Positions 44,156 to 54,200 of a stretch of DNA of 64,000 nucleotides are shown piece by piece (the first letter of the stretch is position 1; every line of letters begins with the position of its first letter). A model generated the notes under the pieces. That model did no database searches, had not been told where the DNA came from, and saw nothing but the letters and a program-made list of their open reading frames with translations. Position numbers and translations under genes: made by a program. Source of the stretch: Thiomicrospira sp. ALE5 (lineage in GTDB: Bacteria; Pseudomonadota; Gammaproteobacteria; Thiomicrospirales; Thiomicrospiraceae); NCBI RefSeq assembly GCF_900112445.1, contig NZ_FOYY01000005.1:62001-126000 (forward strand), read 5' to 3'.

Positions 44156-44482
44156 ATGGCGGTAAGTCTTACAGCTGCGGCTGCGCAGCGCGTTAAAACA
44201 ATGATCGAGAAGCGTGGATCAGGCATTGGCCTTCGTCTTGGTATTAAAAAAAGTGGTTGCACCGGTTTTGCGTATGTTGTGGATTATGTTGATGAGCCGG
44301 GTTCGAGTGATCAGGTTTTTACCCACTACGGTGTAGATGTCTATGTCGACGCAAAAAGCCTGCCAGCGATTGATGGCATGGAGGTGGATTATGTCAAGGA
44401 AAGTCTTCTAAACGAAGGATTTGAGTTTCGCAACCCTAATGTTAAGGATGAGTGTGGTTGCGGTGAGTCTTTTAGTGTTTAG
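44156..44482 (+). CDS. iscA: A-type Fe-S carrier IscA
   Basis: 108 residues with the three A-type cysteines: C35 in [10 protein letters not shown], and C100 and C102 in [14 protein letters not shown]. The ending and the [22 protein letters not shown] segment are closest to IscA rather than ErpA or SufA. A-type carriers pass clusters, mainly [4Fe-4S], to targets. It sits directly after iscR, with no iscS or iscU before it and no hscB, hscA or fdx after it. Confidence 0.92.
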   Translation: MAVSLTAAAAQRVKTMIEKRGSGIGLRLGIKKSGCTGFAYVVDYVDEPGSSDQVFTHYGVDVYVDAKSLPAIDGMEVDYVKESLLNEGFEFRNPNVKDECGCGESFSV

Positions 44483-44595
44483 CTTTTTGAGCGATAGCAT
44501 TCTTGTTTTTTGTCAAAGTGATACCATTGCTGTAAAAACCAGTAAAAACTTGTTAATATAGAGTACATTTTTATTCTATTTTAGGTTTAAGCATA

Positions 44596-45006
44596 ATGGA
44601 GCAAACGCTTTCAATCATAAAGCCCGATGCGGTTAAAAAACACCTGATCGGCGACATTCTTGTGCGCTTTGAGAAAGCGGGACTTTACCCAGTCAAGTTA
44701 CAAATGATGACCTTAACGCTCTCGCAAGCAGAATCATTCTATGCAGAGCACCATGGCCGAGATTTTTATCAGCCGCTAGTTGACTTTATGACATCGGGGC
44801 CATCAGTGGTAATGATACTAGAGGGGCAGGACGCTATAAAGCGTAACAGGCAGCTGATGGGGTCAACCAACCCCGATTTGGCAGAGCCTGGTACAATTAG
44901 AGCAGACCATGCAGAGTCAACCCGTTTGAATTGTGTTCACGGTTCTGATAGTCACGAAAGCGCAGTGCGAGAAATTAATTTTTTCTTTGCCAGTCATCAG
45001 GAATAG
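44596..45006 (+). CDS. ndk: nucleoside diphosphate kinase
   Basis: 136 residues, slightly shorter than the usual 141-143. It has [25 protein letters not shown], the [14 protein letters not shown] loop and the phosphohistidine H115 in NCVHGSDS. It balances nucleoside triphosphates. It leads ndk-rlmN-rodZ-hisS-yfgM-bamB-der, the standard gammaproteobacterial order minus ispG. The 113-bp gap before it has no confident promoter. Confidence 0.95.
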   Translation: MEQTLSIIKPDAVKKHLIGDILVRFEKAGLYPVKLQMMTLTLSQAESFYAEHHGRDFYQPLVDFMTSGPSVVMILEGQDAIKRNRQLMGSTNPDLAEPGTIRADHAESTRLNCVHGSDSHESAVREINFFFASHQE

Positions 45007-45018
45007 GACTGAAGCAAT

Positions 45019-46155
45019 ATGCCATTTGAATCATTGGATCAGTCTCCCAGCATTGTGACGACTAAAGTTGACCTTCTCGGTATGGATTATGATGCGCTAT
45101 TGACTTTTTTTGAGTCGATAGGAGAGAAATCTTTCCGTGCGAAACAGGTCATGAAGTGGATTCATCAGATGGGCGTCTGTGACTTTGATTTGATGACAAA
45201 TCTTAGTAAGGCGCTAAGAGAAAAGTTAAAACAGGCGGCATGGATTAGAGCGCCTAAGATTGTTAGTGAGCAATTATCAGATGATGGAACACGCAAATGG
45301 TTGATTGAAGTTGACCAACAGAATTGTATTGAAACTGTCTTTATTCCTGAAGCGGATCGCGGCACATTATGCATTTCATCACAGGTTGGGTGTGCACTAG
45401 ATTGCGCATTTTGTGCCACAGCCCAGCAGGGCTTTAATCGTAACCTAGAAAACTGGGAGATTATTGCCCAGGTATGGGTGGCAAATAAAGCGCTCGGCGC
45501 TAATCCAAAAGATGGCCGTAAAATTACCAATGTTGTGTTTATGGGTATGGGCGAGCCGTTACTAAACGTAACACATGTTTTCCCCGTTGCTAAACTCTTG
45601 ATGGATGATAATGCCTATGGTCTCTCTAAGCGGCGCGTGACCATAAGCACGGCCGGGGTGGTTCCTGCAATAGACAAACTTAAAGAAGAGGTTGATGTAA
45701 GTTTAGCTATTTCATTGCATGCGCCCAATAACCCTCTTCGTGACCAACTGGTACCAATCAATAAAAAATATCCACTTGAAGTTTTGATGCCCGCATTACA
45801 TGGTTATGTGGCAGAGGGGCATGCTAAAAAACACATCACCGTGGAATATGTAATGCTTGACCAGGTTAATGATGAGATTGAACATGCGCATGAATTGGTA
45901 AAGCTTTTAAAGGGTTTAGTGTGTAAGGTTAATCTAATCCCATTTAATCCTTTTCCGAACACGCCTTATCTCCGCTCTTCAAATAACAGGGTTCATCGTT
46001 TTCAGCGAGTATTACATGAAGCGAGCATTAACTGCACTATTCGCAAGACACGAGGTGATGATATAGATGCGGCTTGTGGCCAATTAGCGGGCAAAGTAAA
46101 AGATAGAACTAAACGCACCTTGCACAGAGTGCATTTTGAATCGGCAGTGTCTTAG
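45019..46155 (+). CDS. rlmN: dual-specificity 23S rRNA/tRNA methyltransferase RlmN
   Basis: 378 residues, a radical SAM enzyme with CxxxCxxC at C125, C129 and C132 ([16 protein letters not shown]). [12 protein letters not shown] and the late [12 protein letters not shown] are typical, and a C-terminal cysteine in [21 protein letters not shown] is the methyl-carrying residue. It methylates A2503 of 23S rRNA and A37 of tRNAs and needs a [4Fe-4S] cluster. It follows ndk by 12 bp. Confidence 0.95.
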   Translation: MPFESLDQSPSIVTTKVDLLGMDYDALLTFFESIGEKSFRAKQVMKWIHQMGVCDFDLMTNLSKALREKLKQAAWIRAPKIVSEQLSDDGTRKWLIEVDQQNCIETVFIPEADRGTLCISSQVGCALDCAFCATAQQGFNRNLENWEIIAQVWVANKALGANPKDGRKITNVVFMGMGEPLLNVTHVFPVAKLLMDDNAYGLSKRRVTISTAGVVPAIDKLKEEVDVSLAISLHAPNNPLRDQLVPINKKYPLEVLMPALHGYVAEGHAKKHITVEYVMLDQVNDEIEHAHELVKLLKGLVCKVNLIPFNPFPNTPYLRSSNNRVHRFQRVLHEASINCTIRKTRGDDIDAACGQLAGKVKDRTKRTLHRVHFESAVS

Positions 46156-46178
46156 AAAATAAGGCGGTATGGACGAAT

Positions 46179-46562
46179 ATGACTGAAGAGAACTTACAGC
46201 AAGCTGACATTACCTTAGGAGAGGCTTTGCTTCAAGCGAGGCTAGATAAAGATCTGACCAAAGAAGCAATGGCTGACATTATGAAGCTGTCTGTTGATAA
46301 AATATCTAATTTAGAGGCTTACACAGATTTATCGTCTCTGTCGCCATTTGAACGTGGCTATGTCCGAAATTATGCAAGCAAGGTTGGGCTTGATTTAAAA
46401 GTGTTTGAATTAGAGACCCGTGATGTGGATTCGATTGCAGCGGAACTGCAACCCATTGCAAAAGAAAACTGGTCTAAGCCGCTGTTCCCATGGTTTAAGG
46501 CACTGTTTTTGGTGTCTATAATTGCAAGCACCGCAGTTGGTCTTATCCTGTATTTAAATTAG
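46179..46562 (+). CDS. rodZ: short RodZ-like protein (HTH plus one membrane segment)
   Basis: 127 residues in the rodZ position between rlmN and hisS. The N-terminal helix-turn-helix (LGEALLQARLDKDLTKEAMADIMKLSVDKISNLEAY) and the FERGYVRNYASKVGLDLKVFELE continuation match RodZ's cytoplasmic MreB-binding domain. One transmembrane segment (ALFLVSIIASTAVGLILYL) ends the protein, so the periplasmic part (about 200 residues in E. coli) is missing. There is no frameshift remnant downstream, since hisS starts 28 bp on. It may be a minimal MreB anchor. Confidence 0.78.
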   Translation: MTEENLQQADITLGEALLQARLDKDLTKEAMADIMKLSVDKISNLEAYTDLSSLSPFERGYVRNYASKVGLDLKVFELETRDVDSIAAELQPIAKENWSKPLFPWFKALFLVSIIASTAVGLILYLN

Positions 46563-46590
46563 TTTTCCAAATCTAGAGTATTTCACCAAC

Positions 46591-47859
46591 ATGGCAACTA
46601 AACTTACCGCAATACGCGGCATGAATGATTATATTCAAGAGGATGCGGCTATCCTGCAATACCTTGTTCGTACTGCTGAACAAGTCCTTAACCAGTATGC
46701 TTACCACCCTGTGTTTTTACCTGTGGTAGAGAAAACCGCGCTATTTTCGCGTGCTATTGGCGAAGTGACGGATATTGTCGAAAAAGAAATGTACACCTTT
46801 GATGATCGCAACGGTGATAGTTTAAGCCTTCGTCCAGAAGGCACGGCGGGTTGCGTAAGAGCAATGATCGAAAATGGCATGCTCTACAATCAAACCCAAA
46901 AAGTTTACTATTATGGTCCGATGTTCCGTCACGAACGACCACAAAAAGGTCGCTACCGTCAGTTTAATCAGTTTGGGGTAGAAGTATTCGGGTTGTCGGC
47001 AGCGGAAGTCGATGCCGAGTTGATCGCTATTTCAGCAAGGCTTTGGGATCAGTTGGGTTTTAGTGATTTTGAGTTGCAGCTAAACTCACTTGGAAGTAGC
47101 GAGGCACGATCAGCTTATAAGAAGGTGCTTACCGATTATTTTAAAGCGCACCTTGAACAGCTTGATGAAGACAGTTTAAGACGGCTAGATCGTAATCCAT
47201 TACGTATTCTTGATAGTAAAAACCCCGCAATGGCTGAGCTTATCCTAAACGCACCCAAATTGATTGATCATCTTGATTCACCTTCACAGGAACATTTTGC
47301 TAAGTTGTGTTCAATGCTTGATGATTTGGGTATTGCGTATAGATTAAATACGAATTTAGTTCGTGGACTCGATTATTACAATCAAACCGTTTTTGAGTGG
47401 ACAACAGACAAGCTAGGAGCGCAAGCGACTGTTTGTGCTGGCGGTCGTTACGATGGTTTGGTGAGTCAAATCGGTGGTCAACCGACCTCAGCAGTCGGAT
47501 TTGCAATGGGGTTGGAGCGTTTAATGGTGTTGCTGAAAGAGTCACAGTTTAAACCAAAATCGAATGCGGATATTTATATGGTGGTGGCTGAAGAGAAAGC
47601 TATTCCAGCTGCGTCACTGTTGTGTGAAAGTCTCCGCGACCATTTTACTGATCTTCGTGTTGTCATGCATAGTGGTGGGGGCAGTTTAAAAAGCCAATTC
47701 AAAAAAGCGGACAAATCAGGGGCTCGCTTTGCGCTCGTGTTGGGCGATAGCGAGCTGGCAAGTCAAACATTGCAAGTCAAAGCATTACGTGAGGAAGGGG
47801 CGCAAGAAACAATCGCCTGGAATCAGCTGATAACCCATATAAGTACAAGGATTAAATAA
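46591..47859 (+). CDS. hisS: histidyl-tRNA synthetase
   Basis: 422 residues, class II. Motif 1 is in the N-terminal part; motif 2 is YYGPMFRHERPQKGRYRQFNQFGVEVFG; the histidine loop is LVRGLDYYNQTVFEW; motif 3 is TSAVGFAMGLERLM. A C-terminal anticodon domain follows. It is placed between rodZ and yfgM as in E. coli, but ispG, which should precede it, is missing from this locus. Confidence 0.96.
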   Translation: MATKLTAIRGMNDYIQEDAAILQYLVRTAEQVLNQYAYHPVFLPVVEKTALFSRAIGEVTDIVEKEMYTFDDRNGDSLSLRPEGTAGCVRAMIENGMLYNQTQKVYYYGPMFRHERPQKGRYRQFNQFGVEVFGLSAAEVDAELIAISARLWDQLGFSDFELQLNSLGSSEARSAYKKVLTDYFKAHLEQLDEDSLRRLDRNPLRILDSKNPAMAELILNAPKLIDHLDSPSQEHFAKLCSMLDDLGIAYRLNTNLVRGLDYYNQTVFEWTTDKLGAQATVCAGGRYDGLVSQIGGQPTSAVGFAMGLERLMVLLKESQFKPKSNADIYMVVAEEKAIPAASLLCESLRDHFTDLRVVMHSGGGSLKSQFKKADKSGARFALVLGDSELASQTLQVKALREEGAQETIAWNQLITHISTRIK

Positions 47860-47862
47860 AGT

Positions 47863-48504
47863 ATGAGTCGCCATAATTCAGAACAAGAACAGTTGGATCA
47901 GTTAAAAGCGTGGTGGGACAAATGGGGCACATGGCTCTTGTCGGCGATTTTGATTGTCGTGTTAAGCTTTTCTGGCTGGCGTTATTGGCAAGCTAATCAA
48001 TTGAGTCAAGCACAGACAGCCTCTATGACATTTGATATGCTAGAAGTGAGCCAGCAAGCAGGCCAATTTGGTGAGGTGGTTAGAGAGGCGCGTCGTTTAA
48101 TGCAAGACTTTCCTCGAAGCCCATACTCCGCTGCGGCAGCGATGATGTTAGCCACCTACTATATTGAGCAAGGTGACTTTGACGAGGCACAGGCTTCGCT
48201 AGAGTGGATTATGGACGCCCGTGTAGAAAAGGTGTTTAAGGATACGGCAGCCATGCGATTAGTTAGGTTGCATATTAATGCACAGCGTTATGAGCTTGCT
48301 CAACAGGCGCTTGATCAAGTTGAATCGGTGTTGCTACCGGCTGCAACGCGAGCGCAATATGACTACCATCAAGCGTTGGTTTACATGTATCAAGGAAATG
48401 CGCAACAAGCACAGGATGCATTTAATAGAGTGCTAGCTAATAACTCGGCGTCTACAGATTTGCGTAATATTGCACGTTTATACAAGGATGATTTAGCGCT
48501 GTGA
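47863..48504 (+). CDS. yfgM: YfgM-like periplasmic TPR protein
   Basis: 213 residues: a charged N-terminus (SEQEQLDQLKAWWDKWG), one membrane segment (TWLLSAILIVVLSFSGWRYW) and TPR repeats (AAAMMLATYYIEQGDFDEAQASLEWIM and MYQGNAQQAQDAFNRVL). YfgM associates with the SecYEG translocon and periplasmic chaperones. It precedes bamB, and the stop and the bamB GTG overlap (GTGA). Confidence 0.9.
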   Translation: MSRHNSEQEQLDQLKAWWDKWGTWLLSAILIVVLSFSGWRYWQANQLSQAQTASMTFDMLEVSQQAGQFGEVVREARRLMQDFPRSPYSAAAAMMLATYYIEQGDFDEAQASLEWIMDARVEKVFKDTAAMRLVRLHINAQRYELAQQALDQVESVLLPAATRAQYDYHQALVYMYQGNAQQAQDAFNRVLANNSASTDLRNIARLYKDDLAL

Positions 48505-49730
48505 AAAATCTAAAATTTGCAGGTTTAATAGCACTGTTTGCATTTACCTTAGGTTGCTCAGGTACGCCAAATACCTTGCCAGAGCCAGGTCCTCTGTTAC
48601 CAGGAGTATCGACAGCACCGCTAAAAATAGAATGGCGTTTAAATCTTAATCAAGTGTCTCAAGCAGATGGTCGTGGCTTGGCAATCACCTTATCAGAGCA
48701 TGATCGCGCTTATGTTGCCGCAAGCTCAGGTTTGCTAACGGCCATCACGCGTAAGCCACAATCTCGTTATATTGATCAGGTTTTGTGGCAGTCTAAATAT
48801 GAAGCGCCGTTAATTGCAGGACCCGCATTGGATGCAACCGGCCTTTACGTGGGTACAGCAAAGGGTAGCTTAATGCATATTCACCCTGATACAGGGCGTA
48901 TTATTTGGCAAACGCATTTAAATAGCGAAGTGGTGGCCACACCCGCCTTAACAAGTCGTAAAGTGATTGTTCGAACTAATGATGGGCGTGTAATAGCGGC
49001 AGATAAGTTAAACGGCGAAGTGCTATGGGTAGCTAGTGCACAAATGCCCAGTTTGTTTTTGCGCGGGGCGGCTCCTGTCTTAGTTATTAATAACCAGGTT
49101 TTTGTTGGTCGTGAAAATGGTTTTGTTGAAGCACTCTCGCTTGCAAATGGAGAAACGCTTTGGCAAGCGCGATTAGCGACGCCATCGGGACGTACAGATC
49201 TCGAACGCATGGTTGATATTCAAGCACAGCTTATTTACGATCAAGGGCGTTTATTCGCTCTGGCATACAATGGCAGAATGGCGGCTATTAATACTCAAAC
49301 GGGTAACTTTATATGGACACGTCCTGTAGAGGGAGCGAAAGACTTTACCTTTAAAGACAATAGGCTATTTGTATCTGGGAGCGATCAAATTGTTAGAGCT
49401 CTGGATGCCAGCTCTGGCACTGAAATATGGAATCAGTCAGGGCTGGTGGGTAGAATGCCTGGCAGTATCCATCAAGTAGACCTAGACAATGATTCAGCGT
49501 TATTAGTTCTTGACGGCTTTGGTTACCTTCACTGGCTTAGTGAGGTTGATGGTCGTGTATTAGCTCGATTTGGTCATGTTGATCACCTGGATCGGGGACG
49601 TCAAATGCTTGTTGCAGCAGTTGAAAATGGCAATTATTTTATTTTAGATCGTAACGGACAGTTGATAAGCTATCAATTAGACATTGCAAAATTTCAATCC
49701 TTAAACAAGCAAGCAGAGACGAATGACTAA
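48501..49730 (+). CDS. bamB: outer membrane assembly lipoprotein BamB
   Basis: 409 residues. The lipobox is FTLGC (Cys19), followed by a beta-propeller with PQQ-like repeats such as LNGEVLWVASA, NGETLWQARL, TGNFIWTRPV and SGTEIWNQSG. It is part of the BAM complex. The start is GTG overlapping the yfgM stop. It has the same composition as upstream genes (about 43% GC in a sampled line), while der just after it is clearly richer in GC. Confidence 0.94.
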   Translation: MKNLKFAGLIALFAFTLGCSGTPNTLPEPGPLLPGVSTAPLKIEWRLNLNQVSQADGRGLAITLSEHDRAYVAASSGLLTAITRKPQSRYIDQVLWQSKYEAPLIAGPALDATGLYVGTAKGSLMHIHPDTGRIIWQTHLNSEVVATPALTSRKVIVRTNDGRVIAADKLNGEVLWVASAQMPSLFLRGAAPVLVINNQVFVGRENGFVEALSLANGETLWQARLATPSGRTDLERMVDIQAQLIYDQGRLFALAYNGRMAAINTQTGNFIWTRPVEGAKDFTFKDNRLFVSGSDQIVRALDASSGTEIWNQSGLVGRMPGSIHQVDLDNDSALLVLDGFGYLHWLSEVDGRVLARFGHVDHLDRGRQMLVAAVENGNYFILDRNGQLISYQLDIAKFQSLNKQAETND

Positions 49731-51150
49731 ACCCATCATTGCATTAGTTGGGCGACCAAACGTTGGTAAATCGACTTTATTTAATCGTTTGACCAAGACC
49801 CGTGATGCGATTGTTGCCGACTTTCCCGGTCTGACCCGCGATCGTCAATATGGCACCGGCAAGGTGGGTGATTGTGACTATATCGTGGTTGATACCGGTG
49901 GCTTGAGTGGGGAGATGGAAGGGGTTGATCCTTTGATGGCCTCGCAAGTTCAGCAGGCGCTAGAAGAAGCTCACGGCATTTTCTTTTTAGTGGATGGCCG
50001 TGCAGGCTTAACCCCCGCTGATGAAGCGATTGCCAACTATATCCGCAGCTATGGCAAGCCGGTACAGCTTTTGGTCAATAAGACTGAGGGCTGTAATCTG
50101 GCGGTATTGACCGCTGAATTCTATGGCATGGGGTTGGGCGAGCCGATTGGAATTTCGTCAGCGCACGGTGACAATGTTTCCGAGGCGGTCGATGATTTAA
50201 TTGAGCGTTTGCCGATTGATTCGGCCGATGATGGCTTTGATTTAGACGACCATCCCGGCATACGGGTAGCGGTCATAGGTCGTCCGAATGTCGGTAAATC
50301 GACCTTGGTCAACCGTATGCTGGGTGAAGATCGGGTGGTGGCATTTGATATGCCCGGCACCACACGTGACAGTATTTATGTGCCGTTTGAGCGTGATGGT
50401 CAAGCCTATACCTTGATTGATACCGCCGGGGTGCGTCGTCGTAAAAAAGTATCGGAAAAAATTGAAAAATTTTCGGTGCTCAAAGCAATTGAAGCGATGC
50501 AAGATGCGCATGTGGTGGTGATGTTGATGGACGGCTCGGAAGGCATCACCGATCAGGATTTAACCCTGTTGGGATTGGCGATTGAATCCGGTCGTGGTTT
50601 GGTTTTGGCCGTGAATAAATGGGATGGTCTCGACAGTGATCAGCGTGCGAAAATTAAGCATGAACTGGATTTTCGTTTGCAGTTTGTGGATTATGCCAAA
50701 ACCCATTTAATTTCGGCCTTGCATGGCAGTGGGGTGGGTGACCTGTTCAAAACCATTAAGCGTGTGTATCGTGCCGCGACCCAAAAAATTTCGACCTCAG
50801 ACTTAAACCGAGTGTTGGAGCAGGCGGTGTTGGATCATCAGCCGCCGCTGGTTGGCGGGCGACGTTTAAAAATGCGTTATGCCCATTTGGGTGGCTTAAA
50901 TCCGCCCCGGGTCATTATCCACGGCAATAAAATTGATAAAACCCCGGCACCTTATAAACGTTATTTAGAAAACACCTTTCGTAAAGCGTTTAAGTGGGAA
51001 GGTACACCGGTTATTGTTGAGTTTAGGGTGGGGGATAATCCCTTTGATGCCGATAAGGATCAGTTAACTGAGCGCCAGAAACAACGCAAGCGTCGCGTGC
51101 AAAGTTTTCGTGAATCGAAAAAGACCCGAAACCAGCCGAGACAAAGATAA
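49723..51150 (+). CDS. der: ribosome-associated double GTPase Der
   Basis: 475 residues with two G domains: GRPNVGKSTLFNRLTK, DTGG and NKTEG at about 8-120, and GRPNVGKSTLVNRMLG, DTAGVRRRKK and NKWDG at about 187-300; a KH-like domain with RYAHLGGLNPPRVIIHGN follows and a basic tail ends it. It is needed for 50S assembly. It overlaps bamB by eight bases. Codons from about 49.8 kb are GC-richer than in the rest of the operon. Confidence 0.96.
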   Translation: MTKPIIALVGRPNVGKSTLFNRLTKTRDAIVADFPGLTRDRQYGTGKVGDCDYIVVDTGGLSGEMEGVDPLMASQVQQALEEAHGIFFLVDGRAGLTPADEAIANYIRSYGKPVQLLVNKTEGCNLAVLTAEFYGMGLGEPIGISSAHGDNVSEAVDDLIERLPIDSADDGFDLDDHPGIRVAVIGRPNVGKSTLVNRMLGEDRVVAFDMPGTTRDSIYVPFERDGQAYTLIDTAGVRRRKKVSEKIEKFSVLKAIEAMQDAHVVVMLMDGSEGITDQDLTLLGLAIESGRGLVLAVNKWDGLDSDQRAKIKHELDFRLQFVDYAKTHLISALHGSGVGDLFKTIKRVYRAATQKISTSDLNRVLEQAVLDHQPPLVGGRRLKMRYAHLGGLNPPRVIIHGNKIDKTPAPYKRYLENTFRKAFKWEGTPVIVEFRVGDNPFDADKDQLTERQKQRKRRVQSFRESKKTRNQPRQR

Positions 51151-51166
51151 CCGTAAAGATCACGTT

Positions 51167-51191
51167 AAAGCACCAGGCCTGGTGCTTTTTT
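51167..51191 (+). terminator. terminator after der built on the iterated palindrome
   Basis: A 22-bp perfect palindrome from AAAGCACCAGG to CCTGGTGCTTT is followed by T to 51191. The central CAGGCCTG (51174-51181) is the window's repeated octamer. Confidence 0.85.
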
Positions 51192-51230
51192 AACCTTATA
51201 TGTTAAGAAAAATTGAATGAGTCCAAACCT

Positions 51231-54200
51231 ATGAACAAGCGTATTCGTGAGATTCCTTACAACTATACTTCGTTTTCAGATCGCGAGATCGTCAAGCGTT
51301 TTATAGGGGAATCCGGCTGGCAAACGATTGAGCAACTGCGTGAAAGTCGCGGCACCGGTCGTTCAGCGCAAATGCTGTTCGAGGTGTTGGGGGATATGTG
51401 GGTTGTCACGCGTAATCCCTATATTCAGGATGATCTATTAGAAAATGCCAAGCGCCGAAGCGCTTTAATTGAAGCATTGCATCACCGCTTGACGCAGGTT
51501 GAGTCGCGTCTAAATAACAATAAATTGGCAGAATCATTGTTGAATGCGGTTAAAGAGTCCGTGAAACAATTTGAGGCTTGGTTTCCGCAACAAATATCAT
51601 TGCGCCAAAAAGTCAGCAAGCGTTTAAAGAAAATCACCCGATTAGACAATGTTGATTTTGGTGGCTTAGCGCGCGTCTCTCATGCCACCGATGCCACCGA
51701 CTGGCGGGTAGAGTTGCCCTTGGTGGTGATCAGCCCGGATACCGAACAAGAAACCGCCGATATCGTCGCTGCCTGTATTGAGTTGGGCTTGGTGATTATT
51801 CCGCGTGGCGGTGGCACGGGGTACACGGGTGGTGCGATTCCGCTTGAAGCCAATACTGCAGTGATTAACACCGAAAAGCTTGAATTCCTCAGTATGGTGG
51901 AAAAGGTTGAGCTGCCTGGCGTCGGCGTTAAAGTACCGACGGTGCGCACCGGTGCCGGAGTGGTCACCAAGCGCGTGACGGAGTTGGCGGAACGTAACGG
52001 CTTGGTGTTTGCGGTGGATCCCACCTCACACGATGCTTCGACCATTGGCGGGAATATCTCGATGAATGCCGGCGGCAAAAAAGCCGTGCTGTGGGGCACC
52101 ACCCTGGATAACTTAGCCTCCTGGAAAATGGTGATGCCAGATGCCAGCTGGTTAGAAGTCGTGCGTGTCAATCATAACCTTGGCAAACTGCAAGACCAGG
52201 CGACCGTCAGTTTTGAACTGCATCGTTATGAGTCCGACGGCAAAACGCCGCGCGGTGAAGTCGAGCGCCTGGATATTCCGGGGGCGGCTTTCCGTCAAGC
52301 CGGGCTGGGGAAGGATGTGACCGACAAGTTTTTGAGTGGTCTGCCCGGTGTGCAAAAAGAAGGCTGCGACGGTTTAATTACCTCAGCACGGTTTATTTTG
52401 CATCGCATGCCGGAACATATCCGCACCGTGTGTTTAGAATTCTTTGGTACGGATTTGAGCCTGGCGGTGCCGGCGATTGTGGAAATCACCGACTATATTG
52501 AAAGCAAAAAAGCGCAAGGCATATTGCTGGCCGGTCTCGAACATTTAGACGAGCGTTATGTGCGTGCCGTCAAGTACAACACCAAGGCCAACCGCCGTGA
52601 ATTGCCGAAGATGATTCTGTTGGGTGATATTGCCGGTGACAATGGTTTTGAGGTGGCGAAAACCTGCCAAGAAATTGTTGAACTGGCTAAAAAACGTAAC
52701 GCCGAGGGCTTTGTCGCTGTCAGTGCCGAAGCACGCAAACGTTTCTGGTTAGACCGTTCACGCACCGCCGCAATTTCGGCTCATACCAATGCGTTCAAAA
52801 TCAACGAAGACGTGGTGATTCCTTTGCCGCGTTTGAATGAGTACAACGAAGGCATAGAACGCATCAATATTGAAATGTCGCTGCAAAACAAGGTCGAGAT
52901 TATTGATGCCTTGGAAGTGTATTTTAACGGCGAGATTAAAGAATATACCCTTGAAGATGATTTTGAAGATTCGCAAGGGGATCCGGCAGCCTATTTTAAA
53001 ACTAAGGTTGATGCCACCCTAGCACATTTGTCGAATGTAAAGCGCAAGTGGCAGGCGTTTTATGACGGTTTGGACAAACCCGCCGAGCAGTTTTTAGACT
53101 TAATGGATGAGTCGGCGCGCACCTTGATTCGTGACAATGAATCTTTGGTTAAGCTGATTTTACGTCGTGATTTAGTGGTGTCCTATCGCAAAGAAGTGCT
53201 GGAGTTTCTGCAACAAACCTTTATGGGACATGATTTTGAACCCATGATGAAACGGCTAAAAGAGCTGCATTTTGATATACGCAATGCGCGTTTATTTGTG
53301 GCGCTGCATATGCACGCCGGCGATGGCAATATCCACACCAATATTCCGGTGCATTCCAATAATTATCGGATGATCCATCAAGCCGAAGCGGTTGTGGAAC
53401 GCGTGATGAAACTCGCGACCGAATTAGGCGGGGTGATTTCGGGTGAGCATGGTATTGGCCTGACCAAAATCGAATTCCTGGCGCCGGAAAAAATCCAAGC
53501 CTTTGTCGAATACAAACATAAAGTTGACCCGAATGGTCACTTTAACAAAGGCAAGCTCATGCCGGGTTCCGGCCTGCATAACGCCTATACGCCGTCTTTG
53601 TCCTTGGTTAAGCAAGAAGCGTTAATTCTTGAAGCCAGTGAATTGGATCAGCTCAATAATGATATTAAGGACTGCTTACGTTGCGGTAAATGTAAGCCGG
53701 TCTGTCAGACCCATATTCCGCGCGCGAATTTGCTTTATTCACCACGGAATAAAATTCTAGCCACCGGTCAGGTGATAGAAGCTTTCTTGTATGAAGAACA
53801 AACACGTCGCGGGATTTCATTGCATCATTTTGATGCGATGAATGATGTGGCTGATCATTGTACGACCTGTCATAAGTGTGAAGCGCCCTGTCCGGTCGAT
53901 ATCGACTTTGGCGATGTGTCGATTAGGATGCGCAAGATTCTGACCGATATGGGCAAGAAAAAAGTCAGCTTGGGCACCAAGGCGGCTTTATTCTATTTGA
54001 ATACTGGACAACCAGGCCTGGTAAAACTGCTGCGCACGACGATGATTGGTTGGGGTGCGTTGGGGCAGCGTATCGGGCATAAACTAGCTAAGATGACGGG
54101 ATTGTTGGGCAAAAAAGACCAGCTACCGGCTAAATCGACCGGCAGTACACCGGTGACGCAGCAGGTGATTCATTTTGTACGTAAACCGTTGGATACCGGA

